In this document: positions 34,180-46,170 of the stretch, in pieces
How positions within the stretch are numbered: the stretch's first letter is position 1
Layout of the letters: each line of letters begins with the position of its first letter
Made by a program: the position numbers and the translations under genes
Assembly: GCA_963971575.1 (NCBI GenBank)
Contig: OZ020616.1
Span: 59,550,525-59,614,524, forward strand
DNA length: 64,000 nucleotides
Source of the DNA: Liopterus haemorrhoidalis
Lineage: Eukaryota > Arthropoda > Insecta > Coleoptera > Dytiscidae
Reading direction: 5' to 3'
Notes under the pieces: model-generated
What the model saw: the letters and a program-made list of their open reading frames with translations, nothing else
Database searches by the model: none
Told to the model about the DNA's origin: nothing

Positions 34180-34560
34180 CTTCATGCAAACCTCTTATCA
34201 GCCCTTGTAGTTGTCCTGCCTGATCATCGATACAGAGTCCCCGTGTGTCCGTGCGGCATTACCGTCCCCCCGGACTCCGCGCCGCCCCCGTCCTCACCCA
34301 ACCGGGACAGGATCAGCGCGGGACCCTAGTTAAGATAATTATCAGTCCATTTGATGCGATCAAGAGGCGGGAGATGTTCAGGTGGCACGAGGCCCGGCAC
34401 GAGGCAATGTGACCGGTGTGTCCGGGCGACTCGATCGACTGAGCGGATTAAGCTTGTTACATTGACCCTGCGGCGGCGGGGAACTGCTAATGAGCCGCCC
34501 CCGGATCCCTATAAACACCCACTTCACGTAAATGACGTGAGGTTTTAAACGTCAATGCAA
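34180..34560 (+). promoter_or_regulatory. GC-rich unique block with a TATA box; candidate CCAP promoter/5' exon
   Basis: A non-repetitive GC-rich island lies between MITEs, with GATAATTATC near 34337 and CTATAAACACCC (TATAAA at 34510-34515). The CCAP coding exon begins one base after an acceptor (CTTTTAG at 38041-38047), so that gene must have a 5' exon upstream; this block, 3.5 kb away, is a candidate. Not demonstrated. Confidence 0.3.
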
Positions 34561-34635
34561 GAAGTTAAATTGATGGAAATTACTTACAGGACCGGAGAAA
34601 AATTATTAGAAAATCTACTCACCAGAAGTAGAGAC

Positions 34636-35505
34636 CAGTGTTTCTCAACAGGTGGTCCGCGGAACACCAGTGGTCCTCAGAAAAAAATTAGTTGTCCGCG
34701 AGAGATTTTATGTGTTTTGTGCAGTTTTTTGATATTTTTTATGCACTTTTTTTATGTAAATAATTTCTATTTTGTTTATTTTCTGTAAACTTTCTGGGAT
34801 TTTCTACAATTAAAATAAATGTATTTAGTAGCAAAAAAAATTTCGAAAAATTTTTCAAATATTTTTCGTTTCATAAAAAAATGTTAGTTATTTTATAGCA
34901 ACTTTTATTGAATAATTTTTTCGAAATATTTTTCTGTTACTAATTATTCGCTAAAATCTTAAAATCGACACGAATAAACTCCCATTTTTATTCAACCGAT
35001 TTTTACCAAAAGTTGATCAACTCGTGTCATTGATGTCGAAAGCTTAAATATGAAGTTTCATAAAAATTCTTTTAGCCGAATTTGCTCTGCACGTGTACAA
35101 ACACAGACAGACGGACAGACAGACAGACAGATAGATAGACGAACAGACAGACAGACCGACAGACATCATGCTAAAAATAGTCAAAACTTTATGTAGGGAC
35201 CTCAATTCGTAGAGATCCATCGAAATGTCAAAATCGGTATGATTATAATACCTCCCTTATATATTGGCGGTCGGCAAAAATTTAAAAAAACTGCAAAAAA
35301 CACATATAAAAACTTTCGCGGACCACTAAAATTTTTCTGGGGACCGCCTGTTCAGAAACACTGATGTAGACTCTACATACAATATTTCTGTAATTAAAAT
35401 CACTGAAAAATTAACAACAAATCTCAAAAATAATAATTTATAAGCTTCACGGACCACTAAAATTTTGCGATGGACTACTAGTGGATTACCGGTTGAGAAA
35501 CACTG
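34636..35505. mobile_element. hAT-like element(s) with nested family-A copy
   Basis: Left end CAGTGTTTCTCAACAGGTGG; matching inverted ends finish at 35363 (TTCAGAAACACTG) and 35505 (TTGAGAAACACTG), so two related elements may abut. Flanks GTAGAGAC, ATGTAGAC and GTCTAGAC are imperfect 8-bp matches. 34886-35281 inside is an inverted family-A copy with a (CAGA)n tract and GGCGGTCGGCAAAA. Confidence 0.65.
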
Positions 35506-35559
35506 GTCTAGACGAAGAATCTGTAGATAAAGTTTCCATGGTCGTTGCCCTGACACCAA

Positions 35560-36430
35560 CAGAGTTGACGCTGTATCTTAAAGGACTTTATTCGTAACAA
35601 TATAAAAACAGCAGGACATACTCAATTCCAAGGATGCAATAAAATACAAAAAAAAAAAAAATTTAGATTTTTCGTGATTTAGTTAGGTGAGTTATTAGAG
35701 CGATTGGTTGTTATTATAAATGATTTCCTGGGTTCATTATCCTGCGGGGAAGGTCCTGCCCTGAGCGCGGTGTTATGTCGGTCGACGGGTGGTCCTGTGA
35801 AGCCACCCCCCAGCCCGCCGCCTCCACCAGGACCCCCGCTGGCAGGCACATCATATAAAATACTTCATCCAGGACGTTCGCCATTTAGTCCGACAACACC
35901 GGCTGATACACCAGGGTAACGTAACATTCTAACATCCACATCTTCACACCTGCAGGTTAGTTTCAATACTCTAGGTCAAGGGGTGTAGTAACCAATGACC
36001 CGCGGACCACTTGTCACTCGGATCTTTAATTGTGCCATGAAAACGCCAAGTTTGCAACACATTTAAAAATATATTCCTTTAATAAAGCAATAATAGGTGG
36101 TTTCTTTTTACCAGAATACTCAGCTAAATTAATCTAAATTGTAATAACGTTTCCTTTATAAGACTACAAAAGATTTTTCCTCCCCCCTTACCCTTACTAA
36201 GGCATTTATCGTACTTGTGAGCTTTTTATTATTAATTTTACATCGGCCTATTTCTGTAACGAGGCTAATCGCCGATGCCAGGGGGCGATCTCCTACACTT
36301 GGATGAGGGGTGAATGACTGTGAAAATGGGAGTAATGTTAACATATTGGAGTTAACATATTAGTTAACTGGTGGAGTAATTAAATTGTCCTCCCCCGCTC
36401 CCACAACCCCCCCTCACGCAAAATACATAA
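35560..36430. other. Gene-free stretch with a proline-rich open patch
   Basis: 35704-35919 is open on the plus strand and reads VKPPPSPPPPPGPPLAGTS then FSPTTPADTPG, with a donor-like AG|GTAACG at its end, but no good acceptor upstream and no known domain. It may be an exon of an unseen gene or chance. The rest is mixed unique sequence. Confidence 0.3.
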
Positions 36431-36469
36431 CTAGATTTTTTTAAATGTAAAATAATCATTTCTTCTTTG

Positions 36470-37220
36470 GTCACTGTCAGTAGGGTTTTGTAGGTATGAC
36501 CAAAAAACCCTTATACCGTCATTTTGTTGTCTGTCTTTCTGTCTGTCTGTCTGTCTATCTATCTGTCGGTTCGGTAAAAATTGTAGCCAAACTGCTAAAC
36601 CTAGAGAGTTGAAATTTGGTGTGCATATACAACGAAAAATACTAAAACATCTAAAAAACATATTCCCCTAAAAATATAAACAAATATGTGCTCATCGAAA
36701 AAAAAATATTTTTTTAAATTCTGAGGGGTATCAAATGAAAGCCCTTAGTATGTGGATTAACGATCAAAATTTAATTTTTACAAAATTAATGCGATTTTTG
36801 CCTAAATTGTGCAAAAAAAATTGTCCCACACCCTGTAGCCCAGATGGTTTAATCTAAAAATCTGAAAAAATCTAAGTAATGTACATTGGTGTGAACCGGA
36901 ATAATACAACAGGAATTTTTGATCAGATTATGATTTCGGAAAATAACGCATTTTTTGTGTTTTTAACTAAAATATGTAAAATATTTAATTCGCTATGTAA
37001 CACAGTAAAGGTGTAAACATCCGTAGTCTAATGGTTAGCGTTGTCTTTTCCTAAGTTGCAAACTTCGGTTCGCGTCCTGTCAATTTTATTTTTTTTGCAT
37101 TTTTATTTTGTTTAATTTATTTTATCAAAATTCTAGTTATATTTTGGCAAACGTTGTATTTAATTTTTAAAAGAATTTAATAACCAGTGGGAAGTGTTGA
37201 AATTATAATTAAATTTTATG
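36470..37220 (-). mobile_element. Family-B repeat with tRNA-like module
   Basis: Begins TAGGGTTTTGTAGGTATGAC, carries a TCTG/CTGT tract at 36530-36565 and the family GATCAGATTATG block. At 37015-37080 a tRNA-like segment has TAGTCTAATGGTTAGC and GGTTCGCGTCC as A- and B-box-like motifs. Confidence 0.65.
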
Positions 37221-37338
37221 TTTCTATGTATACGAAATCAATATCAGTATTATATGTTTTTTTGTAATTATCTCAAAACTGCATGACTGTGATAAATCAT
37301 TGAATGGTGCCTCTTCAAATGTATTGTAAATATACAAC

Positions 37339-37514
37339 CAGTGTCGTACGCGGGGGGGGGGGACATTAGGAGGATATGCCCCTCCCCCCAAATTCGAATA
37401 GAACTAAAATTATAATTACCGCATTTAAAGATTGCTCGCCTTTTCAATGCTTATAAATTCCGATGTTGTGAATTTCACCCCCTCCCCCGAAATATTTTTC
37501 TGCGTACGCCACTG
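37339..37514. mobile_element. Short hAT MITE
   Basis: Ends CAGTGTCGTACGCGGGG and TCTGCGTACGCCACTG, flanked by TATACAAC and TAAACAAC (7 of 8 bases agree). Confidence 0.75.
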
Positions 37515-37575
37515 TAAACAACATAAAATAATGAAATTGCCGTCATAGTTATACGTATGACAAAATGATATATAC

Positions 37576-37890
37576 CAGCGTTTCCCAAAGTACACCGGGT
37601 CGCAGAAAAATTTTGCCGGGTCGCGAAAAAAATTGTGAAAACACAAAAAAGATTTTTTTTTGTACATATTATTTTTTTTACGTCAGTTAATCACTAGAAT
37701 ACTGTGTATTTGTGCTCTTTATTACTATACTATATTCTTTATTACTATTTATTACTCTTTATTACTATAAATCTACTGCTTTAAAATAAAATTTGTTTTG
37801 TAAATAAATGTTTTTTTTTTCATACGGTGGGTCGCGAAAAATTTTAAAACCTCGTACCGGGTCGCGGTCAAAAAAGTTTGTGAACCGCTG
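37576..37890. mobile_element. hAT MITE with exact 8-bp duplication
   Basis: Ends CAGCGTTTCCCAAAG and TTTGTGAACCGCTG, with ATATATAC at 37568-37575 and 37891-37898. Internal GGGTCGCG motifs recur in both orientations. Confidence 0.9.
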
Positions 37891-38048
37891 ATATATACTA
37901 TATACTTAACTTTCAGTATCCAAGATTAATATCTACTTGATGATACGTCCGTGTTTTTCTTAATGTATTTTCAATGTCAGCTTGTGAGGGGGTGGGCACC
38001 CCGGTGTTAAACAACAGCTCGCGCTGTTAACAGGCCATTTCTTTTAGA

Positions 38049-40574
38049 ATGAGCGTGCATTACGCCGTACTCGTTATGACGCTGGCGAGTGTTACGTACG
38101 GCATGTACCTGGGCAGCCCAGACGCGGAGAAGAGAGCCCCAGGCGCCGCCGCCCACCGGCACGGCCCCCGGCGCTCGCTGCAGCTGCCGCTCGACGGCGG
38201 CGAGCCCAAGAAGAGGCCCTTCTGTAACGCCTTCACCGGCTGCGGCAGGAAGAGGTCGCAACTGCCGCCTCTCACTGCTGTAGACCTGCCAGTCACCGGA
38301 GGAGCCATGGCCACTCTTCTGGTAATCTATAACAATCATTGACGTCATATAAATAGACACAGCACGCTCTATGCCTTAGCATTGTTTGTTATGAAGCCAA
38401 GACCCTGCGGAAACGAAAGGGGGATTTGCCCCGAGTATAACAAGTTGCCTAATTTACATTTATTTTATTCAGCTATTGCTAATACCCTTTTCACACTAGA
38501 TCTTTAAGACGAGTGAACTTAAGTTCACCGATGTTTAAGATCGGTATGCTTTCACACTTGATGTTTAAATCTCTGGTGCTGTCATCAGCTACAGTAATTT
38601 TGTCCTTAAGTTACCGTCATGAATTACCAGTTTTGAACTGTCTGCGCAGACGCACATTTTGAATTATTATAAACAAATATAGATATTTCATTTCATTCTA
38701 CAATAAAGACACTACAATAAAGAATATATTACACCTGTATTAACATGTAAGTCGATACATTTTATCTCAATTATTGTAGCTCTGTATTTTATTAAACACA
38801 TTATTAAAATAAATAATTTTATTATAACAATAAGTATAAACTTCTTATAACGTCGATATAATACAGTATTCTTGTTTATGATAATATAAAATGTTGACAG
38901 TACAAATTCAAGAAGTATTTTTTTATAATAGAAATTAAGTTGGCAATGCGTACGAAGTTTAAGACGCAGATCTCTGTCTTAAACATCGGTCGTGTTTAGA
39001 CGAGGCCGTACGGTTTCATATTAGCGTTTAAAGATACATTCACTTTAACATCCGATCTTAAAGATCTAGTGTGAAAAGGGTATAAGAAAAACGCTGGCGC
39101 CGTATTGTGTTTATGATTGTTTTGTTGTGTTACTTTTTCTATTTTACTATTTTACCTTTTCCTCATCTTTCAACTTTTAATAATATTGTAAATTGCATTT
39201 TAAGAGTTGCGAACTGTATTTCAACCACGTAGTATTTTAAATACTAAAAAGTAATGTTTAATTAAAATGTTACAGATAGTGCTTCCTTAAAAAAAAGTAT
39301 TTGTATTCAATACTTGGAATACATCAGAAAAGTATTTTAACCAGTATTATAGATATACGTCTTTATAATTTGTCAGATAAATTTCAATTTATCATGGAAT
39401 AAATATATTATATGCCCGTTTTAAATTTAGAAAGTGTCTGAAGCATTGCTATACAATATGATCGAGAAAAAAAGGTTTCTAGATAGACATGAAATCATTT
39501 ATTTTTATATTAACAGACTTGTTCACTTAACATTTTAAATTCAGGGTCTACTAAACTTTTTACGGACCGCCAACATACAGAGTGATTATTTAATGGCGAG
39601 ACGACGTCACTGGAAGTTTTAATAATTTGCCGTTTCATACACATCGTAGCAGGCGATTATGCGCGCATGCGCATAATCTTTTTTTCTTCATAATCATAGT
39701 TATTATAGTCATAGTATTCACCAGTATTTCTGCTAGAAGGCACGTAAAATTCGGTGACGTCGTCTCGCCATTAAATAATCACTCTGTATATAAGGGAGGT
39801 ATTGTGATCATACTGATTTTGACATTTTTAGCATGATTTCGGTCTGTCTGTCCGTCTGTCGGTCTGTCTGTCCGTCCGTCTGTTTGTGTACACATACAGA
39901 GCAAATTCAGCCAAAAGGATTTTTATGAAACTTCATATTTAAGCTTTTGACATCAATGGCACGAGTTGATCAACTTTTGGTAAAAATCGGTGGACTAGAA
40001 ATGGGAGTTTACTCGTGTCGGTTTTAAGATTTTTTCAAATATTTCACAACAGAGGAATGTTTCAAAAAAAATCATTTAACAAAAGTTGCTATAAAACAAA
40101 TTTTTTCTAAGTATTAATTTTTTCATATTTATATCTGTTAAAAAATATTGGGCCAAGTTATTTCTACTCTGCTACTAGAATGTATTTTATTCAAGTACTT
40201 TGTGATGGCGGTCGGTCCTGTGGTGGCCACAGCTGATTTTTTTAGAATGTGTAGTTGTAATTTTAGTAGATTTTTTTCAGGGTAGCGAAGCTTTGAGTTC
40301 TGGGAATGATGTGGAAGAGAGCCTGGGCACCTTGTTGGACCTGAGCGCTGAGCCTGCTGTGGAGGACCTCAGCAGGCAGATAATGAGCGAGGCCAAGCTG
40401 TGGGAGGCGATCCAGGAGGCGAACATGGAGATCATGCGGCAGAGGGAGCTGCAGCGGCAGGAGGGGCCCCCCGCCGGGGCCGGGGGTGTGTCCTCCCTCG
40501 AGGATACCCCACCCGGACAGCCTCAAGGTCAGACTCAACTCAACTGCGCCCTTCCCTCCTGTATTGCTATATAA
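38049..40574 (+). CDS. CCAP: Crustacean cardioactive peptide (CCAP) precursor
   Basis: Encodes the amidated nonapeptide hormone that drives ecdysis behaviour, heart and visceral muscle in arthropods. Exons 38049-38321 and 40281-40574 join in phase 0 (ATLL|GSEAL). Residues 1-18 (MSVHYAVLVMTLASVTYG) form a signal peptide. KKR precedes PFCNAFTGC (residues 57-65, bases 38217-38243), followed by amidation Gly and RKR. The two cysteines form the peptide's disulfide. Exon 2 carries the conserved associated-peptide region EDLSRQIMSEAKLWEAIQEA. If exon 2 runs to the stop at 40572-40574 the precursor is 188 residues; a donor-like CAAG|GTCAGA at 40527 would allow a further exon, but none was found and AATAAA follows at 40654. 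A 5' UTR exon lies upstream because the ATG sits two bases after acceptor CTTTTAG. Confidence 0.96.
38337..39565. repeat. Dispersed repeat, copy 2, in the CCAP intron
   Basis: Begins 16 bases after the CCAP exon 1 donor with CATTGACGTCATATAAATAG and matches 6262-7480. It carries the MITE 38483-39082 that copy 1 lacks, and lacks the 6531-7075 insertion. Confidence 0.7.
38483..39082. mobile_element. Harbinger-like MITE, 600 bases, TAA duplication
   Basis: Ends TACCCTTTTCACACTAGATC and GATCTAGTGTGAAAAGGGTA, TAA on both sides. The related site at 6410-6425 (TATTGCTAAGAAAAACG) is empty. Confidence 0.88.
39555..40245 (+). mobile_element. Family-A repeat in the CCAP intron, interrupted by a MITE
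   Basis: TACGGACCGCCAACATA at 39562 continues after the inserted MITE as TATAAGGGAGGTATTGTGATC, with a TCTG tract at 39838-39890 and GGCGGTCGGTCCTGTGGTGG at 40208-40227. Ends 35 bases before CCAP exon 2. Confidence 0.75.
39578..39786. mobile_element. 209-bp TA-target MITE
   Basis: Ends CAGAGTGATTATTTAATGGC and its complement with flanking TA; arms continue through CGAGACGACGTCAC. Confidence 0.9.
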
Positions 40575-40653
40575 AATATTTTAAAATATTCCAAAGAATA
40601 TTAGAAATATATCATTTGTTAAAATTCTCTGATAATTATCTGTGTTTATCTTA

Positions 40654-40659
40654 AATAAA
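40654..40659 (+). terminator. Poly(A) signal of CCAP
   Basis: AATAAA 80 bases after the CCAP stop, before the Tigger-like element begins at 40699. Confidence 0.6.
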
Positions 40660-40698
40660 GATTAGATGTAAGAAAATGAATGCCCTTCATAATACATA

Positions 40699-42267
40699 CA
40701 GTAGAACCTCGATTATCCGGATTCTTTTAAACGAGGAAATTATTTTACGAATTTGCTGTGTTACGCCGCTGTGTACCGGTTTTCATGTCATGACGTGTCT
40801 GGACGTGCAATTTAAATATTTTCTTTTAATATTACCAATATGTCATCGAAAAGAAAACCTGTTGTAATATCTTTAAAAGACAAATTAGATATCATCAGTG
40901 CATTGAAATGTGGTGACTGATTGGTTGGCATCAGACGTTATTGGTCTGATAAATATGGCGTCGTCACATGGCCGGCGCTAGCATTTGCGAGGCCATGTGC
41001 GAGATTGACAAGAAAAATTTCTATTGACGAGGTGGTCAAAAAGGGCTGGTTCAATAATGATGGACCACGCAAAATGCCGGAATCAACGAGATACATCAAA
41101 ATGTAATTTTCCTTACCTGGTACTGTCCGCTACAACGCTGTTTACATATTAGATACTTTAGACCGGGAGCTCATGACAGTTTTTGGTCTCCGATTTCATA
41201 CAGCATGCCTTTTGGAGGAGAGAATATTTACCATGTGACAACAAAAAAGGGATGGTACTAAACCCCTGCACGCTTTCCGGTCATAAGGAAAATTGCATTT
41301 CCACTTAAACACAAAATTTTTGTGCTTTTCTCTGATTTAATATTGCTTGCCCTTTTGTCAAAAGAAACTTATAACAAATTTAAAGTCTTTTAAATATATG
41401 CATGCGATTCGGAGGGTCCCAAAGGGCTCAAACGGTCATGTGATCTTGTAATAAAAAAATATGATTTTCCGCGTTTTCATACAGCATGCCTATAATTAAA
41501 AGACTTTAAATTTGTAATAACTTTCTTTTGACAAAAGGCAAGCAATATTAAACCAGAGAAAAACACAAAAATTTTGTGCAAGTGGAAATGCAGTTTTCCA
41601 AATGACCGGAAAGCGTGCAGGGGTTTAGTACCATCCCTTTTTTGTTGTCATAGGGTAAATATTCTCTCCTCCAAAAGGCGTGCTGTATGAAATCGGAGAC
41701 CAAAAATGTAATGAGCTCCCGGTCTACTTCTATAATGTTTCAAATGTATATATTTTGGTTTGACAGGTATATATTTTAATGAGGGATACATTTGATGAAT
41801 GTTACACTATTTTTTTTCTGTGGCATCTATCTATAACAACTTTCGGCTGTGTGATTTTCTCTCGTATTCGGGGAATCACAGCGCTTCACAGCTGATGCAA
41901 AGCACCTCCGTTTTCTTTTTTCTAATTTCAGCGCGCTCGAAAACTACATATACAATTTAGATGGGAGTTTGGTGTAGGCGAGTACGCGCGGTTTAGAAAG
42001 TTCGCACTATGCGCGAGGTCTGTTGAGCCGCGAGGTCATGTGCCACTGCACATGCTGCACATGCCTAGCGCCGGCCTCGGTACTACCACAATATCGGATA
42101 TAAAAAAATAAAGTGAAAAAATTACACAGTTTACTGAACGCATATATTTCAATAAAAAGATTTATGCTTAATGTACGTAATTTTTCTTTCCTGTTTCTCC
42201 TCACTTTTTTTCGATTATCCGGACTACCTTCATCCCCGACCTAGTCCGGATAATCGAGGTTCTACTG
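40699..42267 (+). mobile_element. Tigger/pogo-like element with decayed transposase, interrupted by another element
   Basis: Ends CAGTAGAACCTCGATTATCC and GGATAATCGAGGTTCTACTG with flanking TA. Near 40840 a frame reads MSSKRKPVVISLKDKLDIIS, the CENP-B-type N-terminal helix-turn-helix of pogo transposases, then meets a stop at 40918. Later frames (41018-41100) are broken. 41161-41724 is a separate insertion. Confidence 0.85.
41161..41724. mobile_element. Fold-back element, GACCGGGAGCTC family, complete copy
   Basis: GACCGGGAGCTCATGACAG at the left and ATGAGCTCCCGGTC at the right are inverted; both arms hold GGAAAGCGTGCAGGGGTTTA or its complement and GCATGCC motifs. TA flanks both ends. Nested in the Tigger-like element. 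Confidence 0.8.
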
Positions 42268-42269
42268 TA

Positions 42270-43460
42270 TACTTATGTATGTTACTAAAGTTTTCACACA
42301 TTTCAGGGTTTCGCAGGTATCTGTAAAAATTAATGGAGGATAACAGAGCATGCTGATTGTCTGGAGCAACCATGATGTTTTCATGTAATTAAGTTAAAAT
42401 TAATAATATTTTGGAAATCACTTATCCTCCTACTAAGTATCTATGTACTAAGTGCTTTCATTTAATACCCTACATGAAATAAAGAAAATCCAAAATAAAA
42501 AATTCTTTCGAAAAAATAATTGATCGGAAATTCCTGTTGAATTGTTCCGATACCTTTAATGTGCATTACTGAGAATTTGTTCAGATTTTTAGAACAACCA
42601 GACAGACAGACACATGTAGATAAGAATTTCTTGGTCATACCTACGAAATCCTAAAAACTACCAATGTATTTACGCAAAAGATAACCAAAAATGATCTAGA
42701 ATTTAATACTAATTCAACGAAAAACAAACAAAAAATACCGAGAATACTAAGTTTATTTACCACTTTAATAGGTCTTTTTATTTGATTTAAGTGGAATTAG
42801 ATTTTGAAAACTAGGTACTTTTAACGTTTAAATGAAGATTTTTATCATTTTGTTTAGGAAAAGCCCACTTCAATTGTTAAAAATTCAGCTTGTTACAAAA
42901 ATAAAAATTCCATTTAGTTCCGTTTAAATATTTGGAATAGCCTATAAAAAATATAGCAAAATTTTGTTTTTTAAATTTAAATGATAAAAGAAATTTACTG
43001 TTTTGTTATTTTTAATATTTTACCAGAAAAGTTGCTGAAAACTTGGAGCCATATTGACAATTTAAATAAGTGAACCATCGCGACGTCGCAGTATTCTGCC
43101 CTCTATATAATAGACGCCAAACTATAAAACGACGTCTTTTACCGACATTGTCTATACAAAAAAAAAATAAAAATTTGCAAAAAAATAAATAAATTGAAAG
43201 TAGAAGGCGGGTATGGCGTAAGAGCAGGCGGACCTTCTCCGCAAAAGGGCCCAAGTGCAAATTTTTTTGGCGTCCCAAATATTTTCTCAACTAAAAAAGC
43301 ACGACTCTTACTGAAATAATAATTATGACAAAGAAAATAATATATTCTCATTCCTTTTTTGATTATTTGCCTTTGCGAAATAACAATATAATTGTTTTAA
43401 TTTTCGACTTATTGAAAATATTCCTGACACTAAAATAACTCGAATTAAAATTGCTGTTCT
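42270..43460. other. Gene-free AT-rich stretch with old repeat relics
   Basis: 42300-42660 is a degenerate family-B copy (TTTCAGGGTTTCGCAGG, TTCCTGTTGAATTG, CATACCTACGAAATCC). 42780-42955 is a degenerate CAGTCTG-family MITE (AAGTGGAATTAGATTTTG to AGTTCCGTTTAAATATTTGG). 43200-43300 is a less AT-rich patch without a gene. Confidence 0.5.
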
Positions 43461-43466
43461 TTAAAT

Positions 43467-43472
43467 TTTATT
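43467..43472 (-). terminator. Candidate poly(A) signal of trissin
   Basis: AATAAA on the minus strand about 220 bases beyond the stop codon; the first exact match downstream. Confidence 0.4.
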
Positions 43473-43693
43473 TTTCTAGGGTTTTTGTTGGAATGGTTCT
43501 TTTCAGAAAGGTGCCTAACTTCTGATTTAGAGTTCTGGAGTTTTTTCTACCTTCACATAATGATGTTTTTGGAAAACACAGAGGATGGGACATATTACAT
43601 GTTTAAAAATAATTTACAATTTTAATTTGAATATATTCCAGCCACATTATAATAACATTACATTCTCTACACTACAAGGTACGTTTATGAATT

Positions 43694-46009
43694 TCATATT
43701 TGAATCCTGTTCTCCTGGTAATCATCGTCAGGGAGTTGTGCGGGTAGTAGCCTAGGATGTAGCAGTGGCCGTAAGGCCTGGGTGCCGCTCCTGGCCAGCC
43801 ATAGCTCCAGCCTGAGGCCGGGGTCGAGCTCAGCACCCTCCGGGTTCAGCTGAGGTGCACGCTTACGTAGATAATTGAAGCAGCAGGTGCGGAACTGACG
43901 GGTGCCACAGGCCTTTGTGCATTCGCTGCCGCAGGAGTCACAGCTTAACGCCTCGCCCCACACTACACCCCCTGAAACAAGATTTACTTTTATCTACAAC
44001 TCAAAATAAAAACACTCCTTAAAACAAGATCAAATATAGCATCCATTTGGATTATCCGGGAATCTTACTGATCAAATGAGATCTGTCATTTCAAATTACC
44101 GACCGAGATTTAAATGTTGGCGGTAAATCCATTTAGTTGAGTGGGAATGGATGGAAACAGGTAAGGTATTTGTCTTGGTTGATCGGGAGAAACTGACAAA
44201 TGAGCTTTACCACCAACTTAATCTTATGAACGGGATGCAAGGATGATGTTTTATTCAGTAACCTTACTTCCATAGCGGAAAATTTTTATTTGATTTCATA
44301 CTGATCTTATTTTTGAAGCAAAAAACTAAAAATATTGTATAATAGTAGAGTTTATTTACGTTATTTAATTTAGCAACATAATAGAACAAATAAATAGTAT
44401 ATGTAAATGAACTTGAAGGTGTTTTCAACAGAATTAATAACTTTTTCTTTTCATGTCCTGCAATATAGGTATTATCGTTACTATGCTAATTGAAATTTGA
44501 CAGCAATGTAAAATTGCGTTTCTTTTAATTTCTAGCATAGGCGATTTAACATTGCTGTCAAAATAATTTGTGGTTACTACGGACTACGGAAACCAGGCAT
44601 AATAATAATTTCAATGTTGCAGGATTAAAAAAATTTACTGTATTTATAATAAGCTAGATAGGTACATTTTATGTCAGAGTTCTATTGACGAAGGCTGCAT
44701 GCCTAGCGAAAAGAGCTTTCATGAACTTAATTATTACTATTTACTCTTTACGGTTTAGACTCCAATGTTTTTATTCATTTTATATAAGTTTTTTATTGTG
44801 AATCAGCTTTAGATATATGTGAAAAATAGATTTTTAAACTATAATTTATTCATAATTCTGACGTATCATGTTTTCAAAGAAACTAAAATCAATTATAGCT
44901 TATTGTAATTTAAATCTGATGACTGACAGTGAAACAAAAGACATTGATTCCTTTATTATTTTTTAAAGTTATTTAAATGTAGTCCATTTCGATTAGCATG
45001 ACGTGCTGATAAAATTCAAACTTTAATTTACCAGACCTCAGTTTAAGGATGTAACAGTGGAGTATTTTCATGGAGTATTTTCCAAAACCCGAAAACACAA
45101 ATGATAATTGGATTTCTGGATTTTCAAAAAAATTTAGAAAAAGCTACATCATTATCAGGAAAAGATAAAGAAAATTTAATACAATTATCATGTGACAGAA
45201 CTTTACAAGTAGAATTCAAACGACACAATCTAATTATATTTTGGTTAAACATTGATAAAGAATATGAACAACTTTCTGACAAAGCTCTTAAATTATTATT
45301 ACCGTTTACTAGTACGGAATTAGTAGAAAGAGCTTTTTCTTCATATATTTAAAAAAATAAATAAATATTGAAACAGATTGAACGCAGCTGTAGATTTAAG
45401 GGTATACCTCGCATCTTTTGAACCAAATTTTAAAAAATGTTCTTCGAAACAAGCACAAGGATCTCATTAAATTTATTTTATAAAAATATTTGATTATAAT
45501 AATAAAAATATACAAAATATATTAAGTAATTGGTTTTTTATAATTCTGTGTTTTTATTAAAACCATTTATTAGTAAACGAAATATGTATTCAACAACCCA
45601 TATTTCATACACTCAATCCTGATTCGAATATTTTACAAATTTTCATAGGCTTTGAATAACATTATTTTTCTATTTTTCGGAACAATTCAATTTTGAATAT
45701 TGTATATAAGTTTACAGACCCTGTTACTACTGTTAACAGACCCTAATTTGGTTTTTTCGGTTGAAGAAAATTATGTAATTTTTAATATAAGCAGTAAAGC
45801 CACAATTATTAAAAGTATTGTTGATATTGTAGGAAGCATCTCGTACAATAAAACAGGTATTAATTACCGGTAAATGAAAAAGTCGGTAAATTTACAAACC
45901 TTAGCAGAACCATAGATATGTTCTTTTTTGAAATTTAATATAAAAATATACTCACCAAAAATAACAATTGTTATCAACAGGCTTGGGTTCATTTTGTTAG
46001 TTGTGGAAA
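43694..46009 (-). CDS. Trissin: Trissin neuropeptide precursor
   Basis: Trissin is a secreted insect peptide with three disulfides that signals through its own G-protein-coupled receptor. Coding exons on the minus strand are 46009-45956 (ATG at 45992) and 43971-43694, joined in phase 1 (F G|GG V). The 104-residue precursor opens MNPSLLITIVIFGGVVWGEA, a signal peptide split by the intron. It is followed directly by a core with cysteine spacing C-x2-C-x3-C-x3-C-x7-C-C (SCDSCGSECTKACG, FRTCCFNYL), matching known trissin, then the RKR processing site. The remaining C-terminal propeptide has Leu-rich segments and no further cysteines. The gene lies tail-to-tail with CCAP, about 3 kb apart. Confidence 0.95.
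45060..45470 (+). pseudogene. hAT transposase C-terminal remnant in the trissin intron
   Basis: Frames read KDKENLIQLSCDRTLQVEF, LSDKALKLLLPFTSTELVER and, after a stop near 45350, RLNAAVDLRVYLASFEPNF. This is the hAT dimerisation region of ZBED/FAM200-like transposases, related to but distinct from the remnant at 11.4-12.6 kb. It lies in the 2-kb trissin intron. Confidence 0.8.
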
Positions 46010-46170
46010 CTATAAAAAACATTGTATTTAATTGAATAAATTAACTAAATATTCAACAATATTTTAAAAGTTTCTCATATAAAAATTTAAACATTATAAT
46101 ATATTACAGTGTTGTAAATTTTTTTTAAAATATCGTTAAATGTTGAATGAAAATTTGTAATACACATTAC

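Noticed and set aside
34351..34548. 65-codon Arg-rich open frame
   Set aside because: Falls in a GC-rich block with a TATA box; composition suggests regulatory or UTR sequence and no domain is seen.
38007..38360. Antisense open frames over CCAP exon 1
   Set aside because: Explained by GC-rich codons of the CCAP frame, which carries PFCNAFTGC with processing sites.
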